From NCBI GenBank assembly GCA_902826575.1, contig CADEFJ010000002.1:1-34770 (forward strand): a stretch of 34,770 nt of DNA, written 5' to 3'. This stretch comes from an uncultured Pseudomonadota bacterium. Lineage in GTDB: Bacteria; Pseudomonadota; Gammaproteobacteria; Steroidobacterales; Steroidobacteraceae. This document shows positions 23,660 to 34,066 of the stretch, in pieces. The notes under the pieces were generated by a model. The model ran no database searches. It had not been told where the DNA came from and saw only the letters and a program-made list of their open reading frames with translations. How positions within the stretch are numbered: the first letter of the stretch is position 1; every line of letters begins with the position of its first letter. The position numbers and the translations under genes were made by a program.

Positions 23660-24658
23660 ATGAGCACCACCCGCAGTTTCAAGGTCTACCGGATCCACCA
23701 GGAAAATCGCGGCATCGTGGCGCGCTTCGAGCAGTTGTCGCTCGACGACCTGTCGCCCGGCGAGGTCGTGGTGCGCGTGTCGCACTCCGACATCAACTAC
23801 AAGGACGCGCTCGCCGCGACCGGGGCGGGACGCATCCTGCGCCGCTACCCGCTCGTCGGCGGCATCGATCTCGCCGGCACGGTCGAGTCGTCGGGCGATG
23901 CGCGTTTCGCGCCCGGTGATGAAGTGCTGGTCACGGGCTGTGGCCTGTCGGAAACGGTCGACGGCGGTTATGCGCAGTTCGCGCGCGTGGCCGGCGATGC
24001 GGTGATCCCGATGCCGCCCGGGCTCGATGCGGTCAAGGCGATGACCCTCGGGACCGCGGGCTTCACGGCCGCGCTTGCGATCCATCGCATGGAACACAAT
24101 GGCCAGGCGCCGGCCAAGGGGCCGGTGGTGGTGACCGGCGCGACCGGCGGCGTCGGCAGCCTCGCGATAGACATGCTCGCCGGTCGCGGCTACGAAGTGA
24201 TTGCAGTCAGCGGCAAGGCACAGCAGGTCGATTACCTGCGCGCGCTCGGCGCCTCTAAGGTCCTGCTGCGATCGGATATCGACTATGGCTCGAAGCCGCT
24301 GGAGGCCGAGCGTTTCGCCGGTGCGATCGACAATGTGGGCGGCGAGACCCTGACCTGGCTCACACGCACCGTCGGCTTCTGGGGCAACATCGCGAGCATC
24401 GGCCTCGCCGGCAGCCCGAAGCTCGAGACCACCGTGCTGCCGTTCATCCTGCGCGGCGTGAACCTGCTCGGCATCAATTCGTCGGCCACGCTGCGCGACC
24501 TGCGGCTCAAGGTCTGGGAGCGCATCGGCACCGATCTCGCGCCGCGCCATCTCGATCGAATCCGCTCGCGCATCATTCCTTTCGACGAATTGCCGGGCGC
24601 CTTTGCGGCGCTGCTCGAGGGCGGTGTCGTCGGCCGGACGGTCGTCTCGATCCGCTGA
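23660..24658 (+). CDS. acuI: YhdH/AcuI-type quinone/acrylyl-CoA reductase
   Basis: An NADPH-dependent medium-chain reductase of 332 residues. Typical family sequence includes [18 protein letters not shown] (about 43-60), [37 protein letters not shown], and the nucleotide motif [18 protein letters not shown] (about 156-173). There are no zinc-ligand cysteines in the lobe, which fits the YhdH/YhfP branch. AcuI members reduce acrylyl-CoA to propionyl-CoA. That role would fit the prpBCD genes starting 74 bp downstream, because propionyl-CoA is their substrate. The family call is firm. The exact substrate is inference. Confidence 0.87.
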   Translation: MSTTRSFKVYRIHQENRGIVARFEQLSLDDLSPGEVVVRVSHSDINYKDALAATGAGRILRRYPLVGGIDLAGTVESSGDARFAPGDEVLVTGCGLSETVDGGYAQFARVAGDAVIPMPPGLDAVKAMTLGTAGFTAALAIHRMEHNGQAPAKGPVVVTGATGGVGSLAIDMLAGRGYEVIAVSGKAQQVDYLRALGASKVLLRSDIDYGSKPLEAERFAGAIDNVGGETLTWLTRTVGFWGNIASIGLAGSPKLETTVLPFILRGVNLLGINSSATLRDLRLKVWERIGTDLAPRHLDRIRSRIIPFDELPGAFAALLEGGVVGRTVVSIR

Positions 24659-24732
24659 CGGCCCCCGTCCCGCGGCGGGCCCTCGATCCGCTACAATTCG
24701 CGGTTCCCGGCCCGATACTGGCAGGTACGCGA

Positions 24733-25626
24733 ATGCCCACAGTTGCCTCAGCCGGCGCGCGCCTGCGCGCCGCCGTCGAAACCGAAAATCCACTGCAGGT
24801 CGTCGGCACCGTCAACGCCTACTCGGCGCTGCTCGCCGCGCGCGCCGGTTTCAACGCGATCTACCTGTCGGGGGCGGGCGTCGCGAACGCCTCTTTCGGC
24901 CTGCCGGACCTTGCCATCACTTCACTGAACGACGTGTGCGAGGACGTGCGCCGCATCAGCGCGGCCACGGACCTGCCGCTGCTGGTCGACGCGGACACCG
25001 GCTGGGGCGCTGCGTTCAACATCGCGCGCACGAGCCGCGACCTGATCCGCTCCGGTGCGGCGGGCATGCATCTCGAGGACCAGGTGCAGGCGAAGCGCTG
25101 CGGCCACCGACCCGGCAAGGCACTCGTCTCCGCGCCCGAGATGGTCGATCGCCTGAAGGCGGCGGTCGACGGACGCACCGATGCCTCATTCGTGATCATG
25201 GCGCGCACCGACGCGCACGCCGTCGAGGGCCAGTCCGCGGCGCTCGAGCGCGCGCTGCGTTACGTCGAGGCGGGCGCCGACATGATCTTCGCCGAGGCGC
25301 TGACGACGCTCGACGAGTACCGTGAGTTCACGCGCGTCGTGAAGGTGCCTGTGCTCGCGAACATCACCGAGTTCGGCAAGACGCCGCTGTTCACGACCCG
25401 GGAGCTCGCCGGCGCGGGCGTGCGGCTCGTGCTGTATCCGCTCTCGGCATTTCGCGCGATGAGTCGCGCCGCGCTCGAGGTGTACGGCGCGATCCGCCGC
25501 GACGGCTCGCAGCAGGCGGTGATCGATCGCATGCAGACCCGCGCCGAGCTCTACGACGTGCTCGGCTACCATGATTACGAGCAAAAGCTCGATGCACTGT
25601 TTGGGCAGGAGCAAGGCCATGACTGA
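24733..25626 (+). CDS. prpB: 2-methylisocitrate lyase
   Basis: It cleaves 2-methylisocitrate to pyruvate and succinate in the 2-methylcitrate cycle of propionyl-CoA breakdown. The 297-residue protein belongs to the isocitrate lyase/PEP mutase family. The YLSGAGVA loop is at 44-51, the metal-binding DADTGWG at 86-92, and the active-site loop K121-R-C123-G-H125-RPGK carries the catalytic Cys. The C-terminal half has [25 protein letters not shown] and [16 protein letters not shown] hexamer at 24692-24697 upstream could be a -10 box but lacks a good -35. The last 8 bases overlap the prpC start. Confidence 0.92.
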   Translation: MPTVASAGARLRAAVETENPLQVVGTVNAYSALLAARAGFNAIYLSGAGVANASFGLPDLAITSLNDVCEDVRRISAATDLPLLVDADTGWGAAFNIARTSRDLIRSGAAGMHLEDQVQAKRCGHRPGKALVSAPEMVDRLKAAVDGRTDASFVIMARTDAHAVEGQSAALERALRYVEAGADMIFAEALTTLDEYREFTRVVKVPVLANITEFGKTPLFTTRELAGAGVRLVLYPLSAFRAMSRAALEVYGAIRRDGSQQAVIDRMQTRAELYDVLGYHDYEQKLDALFGQEQGHD

Positions 25627-26776
25627 CCCGACCCCCGCAGCCGGCCCGAAGCCGAAGAAGTCCGTGGCGCTCTCCGGTGTGGCGGCCGGCAACACCGCGC
25701 TGTGCACCGTCGGGCGCAGCGGCAACGACCTCGCCTACCGCGGCTACGACATTCTCGAGATCGCCGAGAGCTGCGAATTCGAGGAGATCGCGCACCTGCT
25801 GATCCACGAGCGGCTGCCGAACCGCGCCGAACTCGCGGCGTACAGGCAAAAGCTCAAGGAGCTGCGCAGCCTGCCGGCCGTGGTGCGCACCACGCTCGAA
25901 ACGCTGCCCGCATCGAGCCACCCCATGGACGTACTGCGTACCGGCGTCTCCGCGCTCGGCTGCGCGATGCCCGAGAAGGACGATCACGGCGCCACCGGCG
26001 CCCGCGACATCGCCGACCAGTTGATCGCCTCGCTCGGCTCGATGCTGTGCTACTGGTACCACTACAGCCACTCGGGCCATCGGGTCCATGTCGAGACGCA
26101 GGACGACTCGATCGGCGGGCACTTCCTGCACCTCCTGCATCGCAAGGCGCCGCCCGAGTCGTGGGTGCGCGCCATGCACACCTCTTTCATCCTCTACGCC
26201 GAGCACGAGTTCAATGCGTCGACCTTCGCTGCCCGCGTGATCGCCGGCACGGGCTCCGACCTGCACTCGTGCGTCACCGGCGCAATCGGCGCACTGCGCG
26301 GGCCGAAGCATGGTGGCGCGAACGAAGTCGCGTTCGAGGTGCAGCAGCGCTACCAGTCGCCGGACGAAGCCGAGGCCGACATCCGCCGGCGCGTGGCCGC
26401 GAAGGAAGTTATCATCGGCTTCGGGCACCCCGTCTACACGATCGCCGACCCGCGCAACCAGGTGATCAAGGGCGTGGCCCGCAGCCTCGCGCAGGAAGCG
26501 CGCAACACGAAGATGTACGACATCGCCGAGCGCCTCGAGCGGGTGATGTGGGATGCGAAGAAGATGTTCCCGAACCTCGACTGGTTCAGCGCGGTGTCCT
26601 ATCACCTGATGGGCGTGCCGACTGCGATGTTCACGCCGCTGTTCGTGATCGCCCGCACCACCGGCTGGGCCGCGCACGTGATCGAGCAGCGCGCGGATGG
26701 CAAGATCATCCGGCCGGCCGCCAATTACGTGGGGCCGGAGAATCGCCCGTTCGTGCCGATCGACAAGCGCCCGTAA
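25619..26776 (+). CDS. prpC: 2-methylcitrate synthase
   Basis: It condenses propionyl-CoA with oxaloacetate to 2-methylcitrate. The 385-residue citrate-synthase-family protein has the catalytic His motifs GPKHGGANE and [14 protein letters not shown] and the acidic region [13 protein letters not shown]. It opens with the PrpC-like pattern [29 protein letters not shown]. The start chosen is ATG 25619, preceded by a strong AGGAG seven bases upstream. It overlaps prpB by 8 bp, indicating translational coupling. A second in-frame ATG at 25571 lies deep in prpB and is unlikely. Confidence 0.93.
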   Translation: MTDPTPAAGPKPKKSVALSGVAAGNTALCTVGRSGNDLAYRGYDILEIAESCEFEEIAHLLIHERLPNRAELAAYRQKLKELRSLPAVVRTTLETLPASSHPMDVLRTGVSALGCAMPEKDDHGATGARDIADQLIASLGSMLCYWYHYSHSGHRVHVETQDDSIGGHFLHLLHRKAPPESWVRAMHTSFILYAEHEFNASTFAARVIAGTGSDLHSCVTGAIGALRGPKHGGANEVAFEVQQRYQSPDEAEADIRRRVAAKEVIIGFGHPVYTIADPRNQVIKGVARSLAQEARNTKMYDIAERLERVMWDAKKMFPNLDWFSAVSYHLMGVPTAMFTPLFVIARTTGWAAHVIEQRADGKIIRPAANYVGPENRPFVPIDKRP

Positions 26777-26823
26777 CGAGTCGGCACCAGGTCCCTAAGA
26801 CATTCACCGAGGTTTTCGCACTG

Positions 26824-28275
26824 ATGTCCGCCCACGACTACAAGTCCGCCCAGCGCCCCGATCCCGACCAGGTGATCGTCGATATCGCGAGTTACGCGAA
26901 GGACCATTCGATCGATTCGCGCCTCGCCTACGACACCGCGCGCTACTGCCTGATGGACACGCTCGCCTGCGGCTTCCAGGCGCTCGCCTATCCGGCCTGC
27001 ACGCGCATGCTGGGTCCGGTGGTGCCGGGTGCCACGATGCCGGGAGGCGCCCGCGTGCCCGGCACGAGCTACGAGCTCGATCCTGTGCAGGGCGCGTTCA
27101 ACATCGGCGCCATGATCCGCTGGCTCGATTTCAACGACACGTGGCTCGCGGCCGAATGGGGCCATCCGTCCGACAACCTGGGCGGCATCCTGGCGGTGGC
27201 GGATTACCTCTCGCGGCTGCGCGTCATGGAGGGTGGCAAGCCACTCACCGTGCGCGACGTGCTCACCGGGATGATCAAGGCGCACGAAATCCAGGGCGTC
27301 CTCGCACTCGAGAACAGCTTCAATCGTGTGGGCCTCGATCACGTGCTGCTGGTGCGGGTGGCCTCCACCGCAGTCGTCACCGCGATGCTCGGTGGTACGC
27401 GCGAGCAGGTGGTGAACGCCGTGTCGAATGCCTGGATCGACGGTGGCGCGCTGCGCACCTACCGCCACGCGCCGAACACCGGTTCGCGCAAGAGCTGGGC
27501 GGCGGGAGATGCGACCAGCCGCGCGGTGCGCCATGCGTTCATCGCACTCAGTGGCGAGATGGGTTATCCGTCGGCGCTGTCGGCGAAGACCTGGGGCTTC
27601 CAGGACGTGCTGTTCAAGGGCAAGCCGGTCACGCTCGCGCAGCCGCTCGGCAGCTACGTGATGGAGAACGTGCTGTTCAAGATCAGCTTCCCGGCCGAAT
27701 TCCATGCCCAGACCGCGGTCGAGTGCGCGATGCAGCTGCATCCGCAGGTGAAGGCGAAGATCGATACGATCGCAAAGATCGTCATCGAGACCCAGGAGCC
27801 CGGGGTGCGCATCATCGACAAGACCGGCCCGCTCGCCAATCCCGCCGATCGCGATCACTGTATCCAGTACATGGTGGCGATCCCGCTGTTGTTCGGGCGC
27901 CTGACCGCGGCGGACTACGAGGACAACATCGCGGGCGATCCGCGCGTCGATGCGTTGCGCGCGAAGATGACTGTGCAGGAGAACGCGACCTTCACGAAGG
28001 AGTACTACGAGCGCGACAAGCGCTACATCGGCAACGCCGTGCAGGTGTTCTTCAAGGACGGCACGAGCACGCCGCGCGTTGCGGCCGACTTCCCGATCGG
28101 CCATCGCAGGCGCCGCGAGGAGGGCATGCCGGTGCTCGTGAAGAAGTTCGAATCGTCGGTGGCCGGACATTTCGCGGCGAAGCAGGCTGCCGCGATCACC
28201 GGGCTGTTCGCCGATGCGGCGAAGCTCGATGCGATGGGGGTGCACGACTTCGTCGCGGCCATGGTCAAGAACTGA
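26824..28275 (+). CDS. prpD: 2-methylcitrate dehydratase (MmgE/PrpD family)
   Basis: It dehydrates 2-methylcitrate in the methylcitrate cycle. The 483-residue protein matches PrpD. It has [23 protein letters not shown] near the N-terminus, [32 protein letters not shown] (about 99-130), the KAHEIQG motif, [14 protein letters not shown], and the C-terminal [16 protein letters not shown]. It lies 47 bp after prpC and 4 bp before rsmG. prpB, prpC and prpD sit in the usual order, giving a complete lyase-synthase-dehydratase set without a recognisable PrpR regulator in the window. Confidence 0.93.
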   Translation: MSAHDYKSAQRPDPDQVIVDIASYAKDHSIDSRLAYDTARYCLMDTLACGFQALAYPACTRMLGPVVPGATMPGGARVPGTSYELDPVQGAFNIGAMIRWLDFNDTWLAAEWGHPSDNLGGILAVADYLSRLRVMEGGKPLTVRDVLTGMIKAHEIQGVLALENSFNRVGLDHVLLVRVASTAVVTAMLGGTREQVVNAVSNAWIDGGALRTYRHAPNTGSRKSWAAGDATSRAVRHAFIALSGEMGYPSALSAKTWGFQDVLFKGKPVTLAQPLGSYVMENVLFKISFPAEFHAQTAVECAMQLHPQVKAKIDTIAKIVIETQEPGVRIIDKTGPLANPADRDHCIQYMVAIPLLFGRLTAADYEDNIAGDPRVDALRAKMTVQENATFTKEYYERDKRYIGNAVQVFFKDGTSTPRVAADFPIGHRRRREEGMPVLVKKFESSVAGHFAAKQAAAITGLFADAAKLDAMGVHDFVAAMVKN

Positions 28276-28279
28276 CGAG

Positions 28280-28927
28280 GTGAGCGCCGCGGAGCGCAGC
28301 GCGGAGCAGGCAACGCTCGAGGACGGCGCGCGCGCGCTCGGCACTCCGCTCGAACCGGCGCAGTCCGCGGCCCTGCTGCGCCTGCTCGATGAGCTCGAGC
28401 GCTGGAACCGCAGCTTCAATCTCACGTCGATCAGGGATCGCGGCGGGATGCTCACGCACCACCTGCTCGACAGCCTTTCGATCAGGCCGTTCCTCACCGG
28501 CAGCACCGTTGCCGATGTCGGTACCGGCGCCGGCTTTCCGGGCCTGCCACTCGCCATCGTCGAGCCGGCGCGGCGCTTCACGCTGATCGACTCGAACAAC
28601 AAGAAGATCCGCTTCGTCGCGCACGCCGCGCGCACGCTCGGGCTTGCCAACGTCGAGCCGTTGCACGGGCGGGTGGAGGACCTCGCGCCCGCCCGACCTT
28701 TCGACACCGTGGTGGCACGCGCATGCGCGCCGTTGCCGAAGCTGCTGGCACTGGTCGAGCCGCTGTGCGGGCCGGCTACCCGCGCGCTTGCGATGAAAAG
28801 CGTACAGCTCGCCGGGGAGCTGCACGAGGTTCCGGCAGGCTGGCAGGTGGAGGCGGTGCACGATCTCGACGTGCCAGGCATCGACGCAGTCCGCACACTT
28901 GCGGTGCTGCGCCCGGCCGCGGTATGA
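28280..28927 (+). CDS. rsmG: 16S rRNA (guanine527-N7)-methyltransferase
   Basis: An SAM-dependent methyltransferase acting on G527 of 16S rRNA; loss causes low-level streptomycin resistance. The 215-residue protein has LLDELERWNRSFNLTSIRD and LTHHLLDSLS in the N-terminal region, then the SAM-binding motif VADVGTGAGFPGLPLAI, FTLIDSNNKKIRFV and VVARACAPLPKLL. The start is a GTG at 28280 (MSAAERSA), 4 bp after prpD, with GAGG just in front of it. In many gammaproteobacteria rsmG follows mnmG and precedes parAB. Here prpBCD lies upstream instead. Confidence 0.93.
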   Translation: MSAAERSAEQATLEDGARALGTPLEPAQSAALLRLLDELERWNRSFNLTSIRDRGGMLTHHLLDSLSIRPFLTGSTVADVGTGAGFPGLPLAIVEPARRFTLIDSNNKKIRFVAHAARTLGLANVEPLHGRVEDLAPARPFDTVVARACAPLPKLLALVEPLCGPATRALAMKSVQLAGELHEVPAGWQVEAVHDLDVPGIDAVRTLAVLRPAAV

Positions 28928-28934
28928 AGTGCGC

Positions 28935-30545
28935 ATGAATACAAGAATGCGGGGGGCCGCGGCCTGGCTGGTCGCGGCGGCGTTCGGCTGCGCGGCGGAC
29001 CTGGCGAGCGCCCGCGACTGGCTCGAGGCGCGCATCGACGATTTCGTGCTCGTCACGGACGCGCAGGAACCTTACGCCCGCGGGACACTGCGGGACTTTG
29101 CGGTCTTCAAGCACGCACTCGGGGCACTAGCGCCGCTGACGCGCGAAGTGCCCCACATGCCGACCGAGATGTATGCGCTCGAAGGCGGCGACTGGCGCGG
29201 CTTCGCCACGAGCCCGAACACCCAGGGCTTCTTCGCTGAACGCATCGACCGGAACTACATCTTCTTCGACCGCACCCCAAGCGGCCTGCTGTCGCGCGAA
29301 GTCGTATTCCACGAGTACATGCACTTCGTGCTGCATTCGGGTGCGAGCGTGTTCGTGCCGCCGTGGTGGGACGAAGGGGTCGCCGAGCTGTTCAGTTCCC
29401 TGCGGGAACGGGACGGCAAGATCGAGTTTGGCCTGGTGCCGAACGCGCGCAAGGACGATTTCAGGTATCTCCAGCTGATGCCGACGAGGACACTGTTCGC
29501 CGCGGACCGCAGCTCGCAGGCTTTGAGGAAGCACGTCTCGGCGCCGATGTTCTATGCACAGTCCTGGCTCACCGTGCATTACATGCTGATCGAGAAGCCC
29601 GAGCGTGGCCGGCAGACCGAGACCTATCTGAACCTGGTGTCCGCCGGCAAGCCTACGGACGAGGCGGTGCAGGCCGCTTACGGGGTCAGCCTGGACGAGC
29701 TCGACAAGGAGATTCGCAGCTATCGCAACAAGGGCAGGATCGGCGCCTACCTCATGAAGTTCAAGACGCCGCTGCCCAATGCGCAGGATGTCGTCATCCG
29801 GGCGCTGCCCGAAGCCGTCGCGCTGTCACGTCTGTCGATTGCCGGCAGCATGCTCGGCAGTGGCGTGGGCGACGCCGAGAAGCGTGCGCAGCGCGCGCTG
29901 CGGATCGACCCGGCGTTGCCACTGGCGCACGCGGCGCTTGCGCTTGTGCGACTCACCCAGGAGCGGATCGACGAGGCGCTGGAACTGTCGCGCAAGGTAT
30001 TGGCGTCACCGGCGGATCCGCACGCGGCGGTCGTCGCAGCGCGCGTTCAGCACCACGGCGTCCTTCACGCGTTGTACGCATCGCAGCCGAAGGCTCCGGC
30101 AGGGGAAACCGCAGCGCCCGGCGCGCAAGACGGCGAAGCCGATGGCGAGCAGATCGACGACGCGATTCTCCCGGACGGCGAGCGGCCCGTCCCATCTCCG
30201 GAACAGAGCCAGTTGTTGCAGACCGCGCGCACCGCGGTACTGCCTTTCACCGACGATCCGGACCACGGCATCGGCGCGACCCTGACGGTTGCGACCATCG
30301 ACCAGCTGTTGCAGGACCGCAAGCCGGAGGAAACGCTGCTGACGGTCCAGCGGGCAGTGTCGAAGTACCCGACGCATCCGGAACTGGCGGAGATCGAGTC
30401 CCTGCTGTGCGTCGCGGCCGGTCGCACCACCGCCGCACTCGCCTCGGCCAGTCGCGCGGCGCGCTATGCCCGCTCACCGGAGGCTCGCTACAGGCTCGAG
30501 GGCTGGGTACAGGAACTTGAAGCGGCAGGCGATCCCAGCCGCTAA
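28935..30545 (+). CDS. Exported gluzincin-like metalloprotease with TPR-like C-terminal half
   Basis: A 536-residue protein with a signal peptide (MNTRMRGAAAWLVAAAFGCAADLASA). A zinc-protease signature follows: HEYMH in VVFHEYMHFVLHSG (about residues 125-129), with a probable third ligand in WWDEGVAELFSS (about 25 residues on), the Peptidase_MA-like arrangement. The second half (about 290-536) is rich in helices with Ala/Leu periodicity like tetratricopeptide repeats (EKRAQRALRIDPALPLAHAALALVRL). An acidic linker separates these repeats from another helical block. It sits between rsmG and parA with gaps of 7 and 10 bp, so it should be co-transcribed with the partition genes. Its substrate and role are unknown. 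Confidence 0.78.
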   Translation: MNTRMRGAAAWLVAAAFGCAADLASARDWLEARIDDFVLVTDAQEPYARGTLRDFAVFKHALGALAPLTREVPHMPTEMYALEGGDWRGFATSPNTQGFFAERIDRNYIFFDRTPSGLLSREVVFHEYMHFVLHSGASVFVPPWWDEGVAELFSSLRERDGKIEFGLVPNARKDDFRYLQLMPTRTLFAADRSSQALRKHVSAPMFYAQSWLTVHYMLIEKPERGRQTETYLNLVSAGKPTDEAVQAAYGVSLDELDKEIRSYRNKGRIGAYLMKFKTPLPNAQDVVIRALPEAVALSRLSIAGSMLGSGVGDAEKRAQRALRIDPALPLAHAALALVRLTQERIDEALELSRKVLASPADPHAAVVAARVQHHGVLHALYASQPKAPAGETAAPGAQDGEADGEQIDDAILPDGERPVPSPEQSQLLQTARTAVLPFTDDPDHGIGATLTVATIDQLLQDRKPEETLLTVQRAVSKYPTHPELAEIESLLCVAAGRTTAALASASRAARYARSPEARYRLEGWVQELEAAGDPSR

Positions 30546-30555
30546 ACTCGACCGG

Positions 30556-31359
30556 ATGAAGCGAGTCATCGCGGTCGCGAACCAGAAGGGCGGTGTCGGC
30601 AAGACCACCACGGCAGTGAACCTGGCGGCGTCGCTCGCGGCGACGAAACGCCGCGTGCTGCTGATCGACCTCGATCCGCAGGGCAACGCGACGATGGGTT
30701 GCGGCGTGGAGAAGTCGCAGGTCGCGCGCGGCACCTGCGAGGTGATGCTCGGCGAGTGCGACATCGAGAGCGCGATCGTGGCCGTAGAGCAGGCGGGCAT
30801 GTTCCTGCTGCCCGCGAACCAGGACCTCACCTCGGTCGAGGTGCGCCTGCTGACCATGATGACCGGGCGCGAGATGAAGCTGCGCAACGCGCTGCGCCCC
30901 GTGCGCGAGCAGTTCGACGTCATCCTGATCGACTGTCCGCCCGCGCTCAACATGCTCACTGTGAATGCGCTCGTCGCCGCCGACAGTGTGCTCGTGCCGA
31001 TGCAGTGCGAGTACTACGCGCTCGAGGGGCTCTCGGCGCTCGTCACGACGATCGAGCAGATCCGCGCGGCGGTGAATCCCGACCTCGAGATCGAGGGTAT
31101 CCTGCGCACGATGTTCGACCCGCGCAATAATCTAGCCAACGAAGTGAGCGCGCAGCTGCTCGAGCATTTCGGCGACAAGGTGTTCCGCACCGTCGTGCCG
31201 CGCAATGTGCGCCTCGCCGAGGCGCCGTCGTTCGGGCGCCCCGCGATGTTCCACGACAAGGAGTCGCGCGGCGCGCTCGCCTACCTGGCCCTCGCCGGCG
31301 AGATGCTGCGTCGCGAAGACGAAGCGCGCCCGCCGGAGCGGCTATCATCGCTGTCATGA
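30556..31359 (+). CDS. parA: Chromosome-partitioning ATPase ParA (Soj)
   Basis: A Walker-type ATPase that moves ParB-parS complexes apart before division. The 267-residue protein has the deviant Walker A motif KGGVGKTT (11-18), the switch region LLIDLDPQGNATMGCG (35-50) and the Walker B region VILIDCPPALNMLTVNAL. The short N-terminus lacks a helix-turn-helix, typical of chromosomal ParA. Its ATG is 10 bp after the preceding gene, and the stop overlaps the parB start (ATGA). Confidence 0.95.
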   Translation: MKRVIAVANQKGGVGKTTTAVNLAASLAATKRRVLLIDLDPQGNATMGCGVEKSQVARGTCEVMLGECDIESAIVAVEQAGMFLLPANQDLTSVEVRLLTMMTGREMKLRNALRPVREQFDVILIDCPPALNMLTVNALVAADSVLVPMQCEYYALEGLSALVTTIEQIRAAVNPDLEIEGILRTMFDPRNNLANEVSAQLLEHFGDKVFRTVVPRNVRLAEAPSFGRPAMFHDKESRGALAYLALAGEMLRREDEARPPERLSSLS

Positions 31360-32267
31360 GCCAGAAGAAGACCACACTCGGTCGCGGCCTCGCCGACCTG
31401 CTCGGCCAATCCGCCGCGCGCGCATCGAGCGCGCCATCGGCCGCGCGTGCAGACGAAGAACTCGCCAGGTTGCCGCTCGATCTGCTGCAGCGGGGTCGCT
31501 ACCAGCCGCGCGTCGACATGCGTCCCGAATCGCTGCAGGAGCTTGCCGATTCGATCAGGGCGCAGGGCGTCGTGCAGCCGATCGTCGTGCGCCCACTGGT
31601 TGGTGCCGGCGACGGCGCGTCACAGCGCTACGAGATCATCGCCGGCGAGCGGCGCTGGCGCGCCGCGCAGATCGCGGGCCTTGCCGATATCCCCGCGGTC
31701 ATCCGCCATGTGCCCGATGAGTCGGCCATCGCGATGGCGCTCATCGAGAACATCCAGCGCGAGAACCTCAATCCGCTCGAGGAGGCCCGCGCCCTCGAGC
31801 GCCTGATAGCCGAGTTCGGCGTCACCCATCAGCAGGCCGCCGACGCGGTCGGCCGTTCGCGCGCGGCGGTCAGCAATCTGCTGCGCTTGCTCGAGCTCGC
31901 GCCCGAGGTCAGCGAACTCGTTGAGAAGCGCTCGCTCGAGATGGGCCACGCGCGCGCGCTGCTTGGCCTGAACCAGCGCCGCCAGCAGTCGGAGGTCGCA
32001 GCCCTGGTCGCGCGCAAGGGCTTGTCGGTGCGCGAAACCGAAGCCCTGGTGCGCCGCCTCACCACTCCGGCGGGCCAGGCCGGGAGCGACGAACGTGGCG
32101 CCGCGGGTGGCAGGCAGGATCCAAACACCGCGCATCTCGAGGGGCAGCTCGCCGAGAAGCTGGGCGCCAGGGTCTCGATCCAGCATGGCGCGGGCGGCAA
32201 AGGCAAGCTCATCGTCAGCTATAACAGTCTCGACGAACTCGATGGCATCCTCGCGCACATAAGCTGA
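31356..32267 (+). CDS. parB: Chromosome-partitioning protein ParB (Spo0J)
   Basis: It binds centromere-like parS sites and, as a CTP-dependent clamp, spreads along DNA. The 303-residue protein has the N-terminal ParA-interacting segment (KKTTLGRGLADLLGQ), the CTP-binding box around GERRWRAAQIAG (97-108), ENIQRENLNPLEEARAL (131-147), and a helix-turn-helix spanning FGVTHQQAADAVGRSRAAVSNLLRLLEL (154-181). A C-terminal dimerisation region completes it. No clear match to the parS consensus TGTTTCACGTGAAACA was found in this window. A long inverted repeat follows the stop by 5 bp. Confidence 0.95.
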   Translation: MSQKKTTLGRGLADLLGQSAARASSAPSAARADEELARLPLDLLQRGRYQPRVDMRPESLQELADSIRAQGVVQPIVVRPLVGAGDGASQRYEIIAGERRWRAAQIAGLADIPAVIRHVPDESAIAMALIENIQRENLNPLEEARALERLIAEFGVTHQQAADAVGRSRAAVSNLLRLLELAPEVSELVEKRSLEMGHARALLGLNQRRQQSEVAALVARKGLSVRETEALVRRLTTPAGQAGSDERGAAGGRQDPNTAHLEGQLAEKLGARVSIQHGAGGKGKLIVSYNSLDELDGILAHIS

Positions 32268-32272
32268 GCCTG

Positions 32273-32342
32273 GGTGCCGGGTTTTCGGTATTACGGTTAT
32301 TGCGTGAATTGGCAATAACCGTAATACCGAAAACCCGGCACC
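32273..32342. repeat. Perfect 31-bp inverted repeat with 8-nt loop
   Basis: The arms 32273-32303 (starting GGTGCCGGGTTTTCGGTATT) and 32312-32342 are exact reverse complements over 31 bp, around the loop GTGAATTG. It lies 5 bp after parB and 27 bp before the -35 box of the atp promoter. No T-run follows. It resembles a REP/MITE-type palindromic element. It could also act as a transcription barrier between parB and atpI, or extrude as a cruciform. Copies elsewhere in the genome cannot be tested here. Confidence 0.85.
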
Positions 32343-32369
32343 GATTCCTAGGTATTTCCCCCGTATTTC

Positions 32370-32398
32370 TTGCTGGCGAGGGGCTTCCCCCCTATAAT
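32370..32398 (+). promoter_or_regulatory. Sigma70-type promoter of the atp operon
   Basis: TTGCTG (-35, 32370-32375) and a perfect TATAAT (-10, 32393-32398) are separated by exactly 17 bp. Transcription should start near 32405, about 70 bp before atpI. It is the clearest promoter in the window and fits a high-level housekeeping operon. Confidence 0.75.
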
Positions 32399-32475
32399 CC
32401 GCGCGCTTCGCAAACGGGGTCCTAAGTGGCTGCCGTGCAAGGAAAATTGGGCTGAAGGCCGTCTCCCGTCCGAAC

Positions 32476-32874
32476 GTGATCCAGTCGCGCGAACCTGACA
32501 TCAGGCGGCTCGCTGCGCGGATCCTGCTCGTGCAGGGGGCTGTCACCCTGGCCGCGGCCGCGCTGTGTTTCGCGGCGTGGGGCCTGCGGTACGGCGCCTC
32601 GGCGCTCGCGGGCGGCTCGATTGGTGTCATCGCGAACTTGTACATGACCCTGGCGACGCTGCGACGAGGCGGCAGCGCCGGTCTGGTACTCAGCCGGTTG
32701 CTGATCGGCCAGTTCGTGAAGGTCGGCCTGACCGTGGCGATGTTCATCGTCGTGGCGCGGGCCGGCTGGGCGGCCTGGCCGCCGTTGATCGCGACCTATG
32801 TCGCAACGCTGGTGGTGTTCTGGGCGGTGCCCGCGATGGCGGCGCCCCGGCCGCCGCCGCGATCGAGAGGGTGA
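32476..32874 (+). CDS. atpI: ATP synthase subunit I
   Basis: A small membrane protein that helps assemble the c-ring or maintain Mg2+ near the F-ATPase. The 132-residue reading has four hydrophobic helices (ILLVQGAVTLAAAALCFAAW, ALAGGSIGVIANLYM, LLIGQFVKVGLTVAMFIVVA, LIATYVATLVVFWAVPAM). The GGSIGVIANLYM and GQFVKVGLT patterns are typical of AtpI. The start is uncertain. The GTG at 32476 has no ribosome binding site. A CTG at 32452 in the same frame has AAGGA eight bases upstream and would add eight residues. It is the first gene after the atp promoter and 24 bp before atpB. Confidence 0.85.
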   Translation: MIQSREPDIRRLAARILLVQGAVTLAAAALCFAAWGLRYGASALAGGSIGVIANLYMTLATLRRGGSAGLVLSRLLIGQFVKVGLTVAMFIVVARAGWAAWPPLIATYVATLVVFWAVPAMAAPRPPPRSRG

Positions 32875-34043
<1,169 letters not shown>

Positions 34044-34066
34044 TCCGAAGCTGAAGGAGACGGGCG

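Noticed and set aside
22340-24793. An 817-codon minus-strand frame across three plus-strand genes.
   Set aside because: It is a shadow crossing gene borders, of low-complexity charged composition. The plus-strand genes have intact motifs.
25702-26823. A long frame running into prpD from an upstream position inside prpC.
   Set aside because: Only the part from ATG 26824 is PrpD-like. The upstream part is an out-of-frame reading of prpC, not a fusion.
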